From Rhizophagus sp. LPA8_4_AMF (lineage: Eukaryota > Glomeromycota > Glomeromycetes > Glomerales > Glomeraceae), in assembly GCA_021464525.1 (NCBI GenBank), contig JADRCO010001032.1:1-23345 (forward strand): DNA of 23,345 bases, given 5' to 3'. The position numbers were made by a program, and so were the translations under genes. This document shows, one piece after another, positions 17,684 to 23,345 of the stretch (its first letter is position 1; the number at the start of each line of letters is the position of its first letter). The notes below the pieces were generated by a model, which worked only from the letters and a program-made list of their open reading frames with translations, did not search any database and was not told the origin of the DNA.

Positions 17684-18048
17684 ATGGAGAACCGGAAGAG
17701 CCTCTCATATTTGATTGTTACTAATGAAAAACCATTTGCTACAATTGTGAGGAAGCTTAAATCAAAAGACAATTTCACTGCTAATTAATTGCTTATAAGC
17801 AAGTATTTTTGACCCTAGAAAGATCATTCATTTGGTAATTGCATCCACGAAAATCCATGTCAATATATCCAACTCAATAACAACAAAGTGAGAAAGAAAC
17901 ATAATATTAAGAGAAAGCTAGAGACATCAAAGGAAATGTTATAAAAAAAAAGAAATAATAAAAGTCCTGAAGGAAAAATGTCGAACAGGTTCTTAGCATG
18001 TATACCAATGTGCCATAAAAATTGTGCAAAGGAGAAAAACAAACTTTA
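17684..18048 (+). pseudogene. Decayed gene, three coding-like blocks
   Basis: Block 1 (17684-17788) runs ATG to TAA: MENRKSLSYLIVTNEKPFAT and IVRKLKSKDNFTAN. Block 2, in another frame (17799-17888), reads ASIFDPRKIIHLVIASTKIH and ends NISNSITTK. Block 3 returns to the first frame (about 17879-18045) and reads VRKKHNIKRKLETSKEML, a TAA at 17942-17944, then SPEGKMSNRFLACIPMCHKN and CAKEKNKL. Composition is well above spacer level. The layout (N-terminal part, basic linker, then an xNRFLxxxxxxHKN stretch) faintly recalls the start of fungal MATA-HMG proteins, which are numerous in Rhizophagus, but the HMG core Trp is not visible, so that identity is speculative. The opposite-strand frame at 17860-18042 is a Phe/Leu-rich shadow. 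Confidence 0.45.
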
Positions 18049-20472
18049 GTAGAGGCAACAGAGGATATTATTTGTACCCTACATTAAGGACAAATCTCAT
18101 TCAAAATTCTACTTTTTTATTGCTTTTTACTCATTTTCACAAAAACCATGAAGGTAGGAAAATGAAGAAAAGTTTAACAATTACTTAATAATGCGAGGAT
18201 TTTTTGAGTTTCTTGTAATTTTAATATTTTTGATAGCTTTACTTGTCCAAGTTTGGCTAAATCTTATACATCATTTCAATTTAATGCAGGAATTCAAGGT
18301 ACACAAAGTGTAATAAAATAATCAAATTCATATTTGAATTAGTATATGTCATATAACACCACTTCAGTTATAATGAAAGGTTATTTATTAATTCTGGAAA
18401 TAAGAAATTAGTAAAAGCATCTAAAGATACCTTTTTATTTTTTAAGAAAATTAGTCATGTTCATAATGTTAGCAGTATCAGAATGTAAAGGAAAATAAAT
18501 TAAAATAAGACAAGATCACAAGAGAAGAGCGAAAAAGAATTCAAGAATGCAAGTTGTAAGTAAATATTTGATCATGAAATTTTAAAAAAAATCAAGTGTT
18601 CTAACGTAATTAGATTATTTATAATGTTTGCAATCATATTATTAGAAAAAAAAAGGAAAACCAATGCAACAAATTAACTTAACAAAATACAAATATGCAT
18701 GGTGCAAATGACACATAAAGTTATCATAAACAATAAAAAAAATTTATTTAATGTAAGGCTTGGGAGATTCATGAAAAAGAAATATCAAGATTTGCTTAAA
18801 TCTTCATTTGTCACATATATTATATAAGTCTTTTCAGTCTTGCATTGATACAAAATACTTATTATTTTTAAATAGTGAAAAGGTGAAATTATATACATTA
18901 ATCTTCTTTTTACTTGGCAAGTAATTGTTAATAGTTGATTTTAGCCTATCTTATTAAAATAATAATAATTGAACATTGAATTTTGGTATCAAATCTATTC
19001 CCTACATAAAATATTACTTCTTGATTTTTTATAAATTACCTATCTCATGGCTTATTTTCAATTTGAGAATCCTAAATTTAAAAATGTTTTTTTTCTTATT
19101 GTACAATATATGATTATAATTAAAATTATTTATTTATAATAATAAAGTTTATATTAATTTATGATAACATTAATGTCAACTTTTCTAATAATCAAAAATA
19201 CTAAAATTCAAATATTATTACATACTATATTCATAATTAAATAAATTAAAATAAATTATAATAAACTAAAATTTAAACTATAAAAATCTATGGTAATTAA
19301 GTAATTGAAAATTTTTTAAAATAATAAAAAAGATAAACTATAAAATAAAATCATAAATTTGAAAAAACATAAATATTTAATCATATATAAAAAGAATATT
19401 ATTAGTAACATTAAAATTATAAATTAAATATTGTAGTAATAAATTATGTTTATAATACCTCCTATTTGTATTGAGTTATCAATTATTTAAATATGAAATA
19501 TGATATACCTTTATTACTATCTTCATGTATTTCTTTATTAGCTTCTTCAGTTGCTATCAAATTCTTATTAGTATTCATACATTTATATATGTAATTCAGG
19601 AGTTTCTTTTCCGAATTTGGGCATATGCATAATGCCAAATTTAAATTGTTTCTTTTGTTGTAAAAAGGTGAGTTTCCAGATGATAATTCAAGCTGTTTAA
19701 GTCAATAGTATATGACAGTGTTTAAGACAATATATGGTAATACTCCATATACGTACACTAACATCTGATTTGTTCATTTGCTGGTCCTGATAATCCAAAG
19801 TTTAAAATGAGATTGATTATTACTGACTTGTTGGATATTTTCATTGTAAAGAGCTTTATGAAATATCCTAATTTATGTTGAACCAAGCAAGAATCCAACT
19901 TTATTTTTTCATAAAATAAAGATTATTTGAAAGATTACTTTTCAAATTTCTCTATTAGCAAATTCTATAATCATTGTAAATTCATCATTATCTGAGTCTT
20001 TTGTTAGTACATAAGATTCCAATCCGCAATACTTTGCTATTTTAAATTAAATCACATTATGATAAATTAGGATTAATACTATATAAAAATGTACTACATT
20101 TTAAATATTCTGAAATATTGTGTTATCCATTTAGCCTTTTCAAAACAACTTTCTTAGATATATATATCATAGATTTTTGATAAATCCTATTATGATATTT
20201 ATGCTATTCTAATTTACACTTCGGCAAATTCTATACTGATTTTTCAATAGTTATACAGGAATATATTGCATACCCGTTTTTGCCTGGATGTCTATTATAT
20301 TGTTAAAATGGGTAAGGGAAATAAAGTTAAATTAAGCTAAATTGTAGTCAAATAATTATTTAGTTTCTTAATAAAGTAGCTTTATTTTGTTATCCAATAC
20401 TTGTTAATAATATTTGAAAGTGATGATCATAAAAATTGAGTATTTAAAAAGTATTCTAATAGAATTAATATC

Positions 20473-20500
20473 TTATTATTAATAATTAATAATTAATAAG
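20473..20500. repeat. AAT/ATT microsatellite
   Basis: TTATTATTAATAATTAATAA-type run, self-complementary. Confidence 0.6.
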
Positions 20501-20790
20501 AGAAATTTCAAAGTCATTTACACAATGTACAGATCGTGTGGTAATAAATTATCTATTGATTTTGCGGTACAGGCAGTAAAAAGACATTTAAAAAGGATAT
20601 TTTTTTTTATATCACTTGAAAAATGCATTAATTCTTTTTGTAACGCTGGTGAAAATTTTACGTTTATGCAATTATTTATATTTATTTGGGGGCTTTGCTA
20701 ATATGCGATTCGTCAACATTTAATTTAACCTTATATTTTCATTTCTTAAACATTAAATTTATTTTCCACGATTAAGTAATTGTTATGATG

Positions 20791-20994
20791 TTACAAAAAT
20801 ATATCACGAGAGAACTTCACATTAAATAAAGGATAATTTTCTTGGATATGAATAAATATATTATTTAATATACTAGAAATCTGAGTCCAGAGCAAAAAAG
20901 AAGATAAAATTAAAATTTGTGATTTTATTGGCTGCCGATCATGCGATTGGAACAGGCCCCGTGACCACAAATTTCTCATAGTGCGAAGAAACAT
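20791..20994 (-). other. Weak ORF over a G+C-richer island
   Basis: The only G+C-richer patch in this spacer lies at about 20927-20970 (GGCTGCCGATCATGCGATTG, then a CAGGCCCCGTGACCAC block). On the minus strand it translates to MRNLWSRGLFQSHDRQPIKS within a 67-codon frame whose C-terminal half is spacer-like. It may be a fragment of a repeat or exon. I do not recognise it and do not call it a gene. Confidence 0.2.
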
Positions 20995-21463
20995 ATTGTC
21001 CTTTGCAATTATTTAAGGAATTTAATTGTATAGAAATTGGAAAAATTAATTGATTGGTCACAGATATTATTGACCATATAAAACGACAAATAAAAAACAT
21101 ATATTTTTCTATAATTAATCATGACGATGAATATTTTATTCACATTTTCATTATTAGTATTATTTATATCATGGAGAGTTGGGAAGAATAGGATTTTTTC
21201 CCAAAAGAAAAAAAATCTTAGTATTTCCCTTTCCATTAAATAAATGGGCATTCTCCTGGAGAGTGTCACTCGTTAAATATAACATGTGATTAACTATTTA
21301 ACTATTTTTTAATAAACTAAAATTAGAGATTCCCGGCTATCTATATGAGACCGGAAAATAAGTAAATGAAGACTCCCGATCATTTATAATGTCAGCTAGG
21401 GATTGCATATTTAATTTTAGCTTCCAAATTTCAATAAAAGAATAATTTATAATTATTATATAC

Positions 21464-21586
21464 GTAATAGTTATTTCATTCACTGTGAAATATCATGATT
21501 TTCACAGAGCAAGATATCCATTGATTTTTACGGCTGTACCGTGAAAATCATGATATTCCACATTGATTCCGTGAAATAACTATTAC
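21464..21586. mobile_element. MITE-like element with two nested inverted-repeat pairs
   Basis: The outer arms are GTAATAGTTATTTCA (21464-21478) and its exact reverse complement TGAAATAACTATTAC (21572-21586). An inner pair of 22 bp, starting TGTGAAATATCATGATTTTC at 21484, is repeated inverted at 21541-21562 with one mismatch. The inner arm is itself nearly palindromic (ATCATGAT core), so several foldbacks are possible. It is about 123 bp with no coding capacity. The ends may include a TA target duplication, not distinguishable from the arm itself. Confidence 0.7.
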
Positions 21587-21839
21587 TCTCTTTAATATAC
21601 CTTTTTTTTAGAGTTTTAAAAGGTTTTGCATTAACAAATTTAACACAAAATATAATTTATTTTTAAAAATAAAAACTTAAATATTTAGATTTTTTTTTAT
21701 TCTAAGTTTTTAAAATAAATAAATTAAATTAAACTTCTCTTAATAAATTTCAATTTTTTTATCGTTCTTATCGTTTAAATCTTTTTAAAACCTTCATTTT
21801 TTTTATCATCCTTGATCGCTTTCCTCATCATCCCTTTTT

Positions 21840-22184
21840 TTATTTTTTTATATGTGAATAAAGTTCATGCTTATCACGGCCATCTGAACTATTAAATTTT
21901 TTATAGCAAAATCCGATAGTACAGTAATACTTGGGCATGTCGCGTAACTTTTCACGATCAACACTTGTAATTTTATTTATTTTAGTAATTTCTTTATCTT
22001 TTAAATATTCATTAATTTGTTGTTCGAAATCATATTTATTAGCTTCTTTCATTGTAATAATAGCACTTGAGGATGCCTTCTTCCATTTATATTCAATATA
22101 TGTTTCTCCATCAGTCCCATCAACCTCAAATATACGGATAATGCATTCAAAGTCTTTTTTAGTTGGTCTCTGTTCTCGTCTCAT
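21840..22184 (-). CDS. Small C2H2 zinc-finger protein, 114 aa
   Basis: ATG to TAA with clear coding composition against an A+T-rich surround. The N-terminal part (MRREQRPTKKDFECIIRIFE, residues 1-60) looks like a compact beta-rich unit (VDGTDGETYIEYKWKK). Residues about 60-85 are charged and helix-like. The C-terminus is a C2H2 finger, Cys88-x4-Cys93-x12-His106-x4-His111, with the usual aromatic before the first Cys, Phe97, and Leu108 between the His residues. A single C-terminal finger suggests DNA or RNA binding or a protein-contact role, probably nuclear. The opposite-strand frame at 21931-22209 is a shadow. The family is not one I can name; it may be lineage-specific. Confidence 0.75.
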   Translation of the reverse strand: MRREQRPTKKDFECIIRIFEVDGTDGETYIEYKWKKASSSAIITMKEANKYDFEQQINEYLKDKEITKINKITSVDREKLRDMPKYYCTIGFCYKKFNSSDGRDKHELYSHIKK

Positions 22185-22902
22185 TTTAAAAGTATTTTCA
22201 ATAAATTAATCTGTAAAATAAAAAATGATATTTAATGAAAAGAAAAATAATTAAACATAAACTTAATTCTTAAAGATCTATACACGAAACCGGGATTAAA
22301 ATGCTCAAGTTGTCAAAATAGCCAAAATTACAACATATCACATGATTGTTATAATTACAATATTAATTTGAAATGAGAAACTAGGGACAAATTACTACTA
22401 TTTCTTATTAGTAAATGGAATCCAATATGCATGGGAAATACACGAAACAAAATTTTATCTTTTAATAAACTATCTTCAATTTAAGAAAATAATTATATTA
22501 AACTTAATTCAAAAAGGAATATAAACACTATATTTATCAACTATGAATGCTAAAGCTAATATAGCATTTTATAAATGATGTACAATTAGAAGGAATGTTA
22601 GATTCCAAAATTGCGAAAAATCATCATATTATATATATCCCTTATTTTTATTAACCGATTCATATGCAGATTGCTAATTAAATAATATGGAAAGATTCAA
22701 ATAGTATTAATTTCATAAAAATTGGAACGATATTGACAAAGTTATAATTATTTAAATCATGTGACATGTCGTAATTTTAAACATTACGGACTTGACTATT
22801 CATGTATCTTTACTATTTTCAATATTCTCAATCATTGCCTATAAAACTTACATAATTAATTCAAGAATTTTTTCATAAAATTTACAATTTTTCAATTATT
22901 AA
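22185..22902. other. A+T-rich spacer upstream of the C2H2 gene
   Basis: No gene recognised. The part next to 22184 is presumably the promoter of the minus-strand C2H2 gene. A TATA-like word cannot be singled out because the whole stretch is A+T-rich. Confidence 0.35.
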
Positions 22903-22960
22903 TTTTTTTTTTTTTTTGAGCTTGAGCTAAAGGCTCCCAAGTCTTTCAAGGGGTTTATTT
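22903..22960 (-). mobile_element. Possible 3' end of a minus-strand retroelement
   Basis: A T15 run (22903-22917) is followed by a G+C-richer segment that, read on the minus strand, is CCCCTTGAAAGACTTGGGAG, then CCTTTAGCTCAAGCTC, then the A15 tail. That segment can fold (CTTG-AGC / GCT-CAAG arms around TAAAG, 22921-22941). A hairpin just before a poly(A) is typical of LINE or SINE 3' ends. The body would extend to the right; its 5' end and any target duplication were not found. Confidence 0.35.
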
Positions 22961-23030
22961 ATATTAATTTGAAGTTATTCCGCACTAAACTAATTTAGAA
23001 GCATAATAATTACGTAATGTTAATATATAA

Positions 23031-23124
23031 TCATTATGTAATGTTTATTATGTAATCATCACGTAATGTTTATGTAATCATTATGTAATATTTATTATGT
23101 AATCATCACGTAATGATTATGTAA
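23031..23124 (+). repeat. Two tandem 47-bp repeats of ATTAYGTAAT-like words
   Basis: Unit 1 (23031-23077) and unit 2 (23078-23124) differ at only two or three bases. Each starts TCATTATGTAAT and contains ATTATGTAATCATCACGTAA. The word (A/T)TTA(C/T)GTAA recurs about every 10-20 bp, including the perfect palindrome ATTACGTAAT at about 23009-23018. Confidence 0.8.
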
Positions 23125-23151
23125 TTATTATGTCTACTGTGTAATAATTAG

Positions 23152-23224
23152 GTAATGTTGTTATGTTATAATTACGTAACGTTGTTATGTAATAAATACA
23201 TAAATGTTGTTATGTATTTTTTAC
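23152..23224 (+). repeat. Three tandem 24-bp repeats
   Basis: Units at 23152-23175 (GTAATGTTGTTATGT..TAC), 23176-23199 (GTAACGTTGTTATGT..TAC) and 23200-23224 (ATAAATGTTGTTATGT..TAC, one base longer). They share the TTACGTAA-like junction words of the neighbouring 47-bp array but have a different period. Confidence 0.75.
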
Positions 23225-23290
23225 ATAATGTACAGCATTATAGGGCCAGAAATTACCGATACTATACTGATACTTTAATTAAGAGCACCC

Positions 23291-23317
23291 TTAACCTAGA
23301 CCCCGGGTCTAGGTTAA
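23291..23317. repeat. 27-bp palindrome centred on CCCCGGG
   Basis: Perfect 13-bp arms TTAACCTAGACCC and GGGTCTAGGTTAA around a single C. It is followed 3 bp later by a further direct copy of CCTAGACCCC (23321-23330). It could be the end of an inverted-repeat element continuing beyond the window, a cruciform or hairpin, or a dimeric binding site. Confidence 0.75.
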
Positions 23318-23345
23318 TATCCTAGACCCCACTTCTTTTAAATAT

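Larger units (their letters stand above)
18050..21463. other. Extremely A+T-rich spacer
   Basis: Over 3 kb with no supportable gene. The stretch at about 19060-19460 is almost pure A+T. Short plus frames just after 18049 (such as RTNLIQNSTFLLLFTHFHKN) may trail off the decayed gene to the left. Confidence 0.4.

Noticed and set aside
17860-18042. 60-codon minus ORF rich in Phe and Leu
   Set aside because: It is the shadow of the better plus-strand coding blocks; the hydrophobic residues come from reading A-rich Lys codons backwards.
19060-19460. Mitochondrial-like insertion because of the near-pure A+T composition
   Set aside because: No mitochondrial gene sequence or RNA structure is visible; low-complexity spacer explains it.
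21009-21269. 86-codon minus ORF
   Set aside because: Composition is spacer-like (Phe, Ile, Asn, Tyr), with no motif. Length alone is not convincing.

Overview
The window looks like nuclear DNA from a very A+T-rich eukaryote, most likely an early-diverging fungus of the Glomeromycotina (Rhizophagus-like). The reasons are the composition (by eye about three quarters A+T), the absence of any bacterial layout (no operons, Shine-Dalgarno sites or dense ORFs), a short FLYWCH zinc-finger ORF of a type I associate with mutator-like transposons in that group, and a decayed LINE reverse transcriptase. The assignment is inference from composition and family resemblance; no rRNA, tRNA or taxonomic marker gene is visible.

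Layout. 1-1.1 kb: an unrecognised 244-codon minus-strand ORF, by far the longest open frame here. 1.9-2.65 kb: a compact mobile element in which imperfect inverted repeats of about 70-80 bp flank a 109-aa FLYWCH ORF with no transposase. 2.7-8.2 kb: mostly A+T-rich spacer with a 35-codon coding-like frame, remnants of inverted-repeat elements, and a basic 72-aa minus ORF. 8.2-9.5 kb: a decayed possible transposase N-terminus, then a 5'-truncated retro-insertion with an AATAAA signal, an A tract and near-identical target-site duplications. 10.15-10.29 kb: a 138-bp MITE with perfect 28-bp inverted repeats ending in TA. 10.95-11.09 kb: a tandem array.

11-18.1 kb: a graveyard of short, stop-interrupted coding-like fragments, nearly all on the plus strand. 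They include a LINE reverse-transcriptase fragment with motif A, a 103-residue frame broken by one TGA, a 32-aa very basic smORF, and old internal duplications. 18-21.4 kb: almost pure A+T-rich spacer. 21.46-21.59 kb: another inverted-repeat element. 21.84-22.18 kb: a convincing small C2H2 zinc-finger gene on the minus strand. 22.9-23.35 kb: a possible retroelement tail, two adjacent tandem arrays built on ATTAYGTAAT-like words, and a 27-bp near-perfect GC-centred palindrome.

No pathway or gene cluster can be read here. The content is explained by transposon insertion and decay around a few small orphan ORFs. The best candidates for intact genes are 341-1075, 2015-2344 and 21840-22184. The most unusual items are the FLYWCH-carrying inverted-repeat element, the single-TGA frame at 12249-12563, and the tandem arrays next to the palindrome at the right edge.
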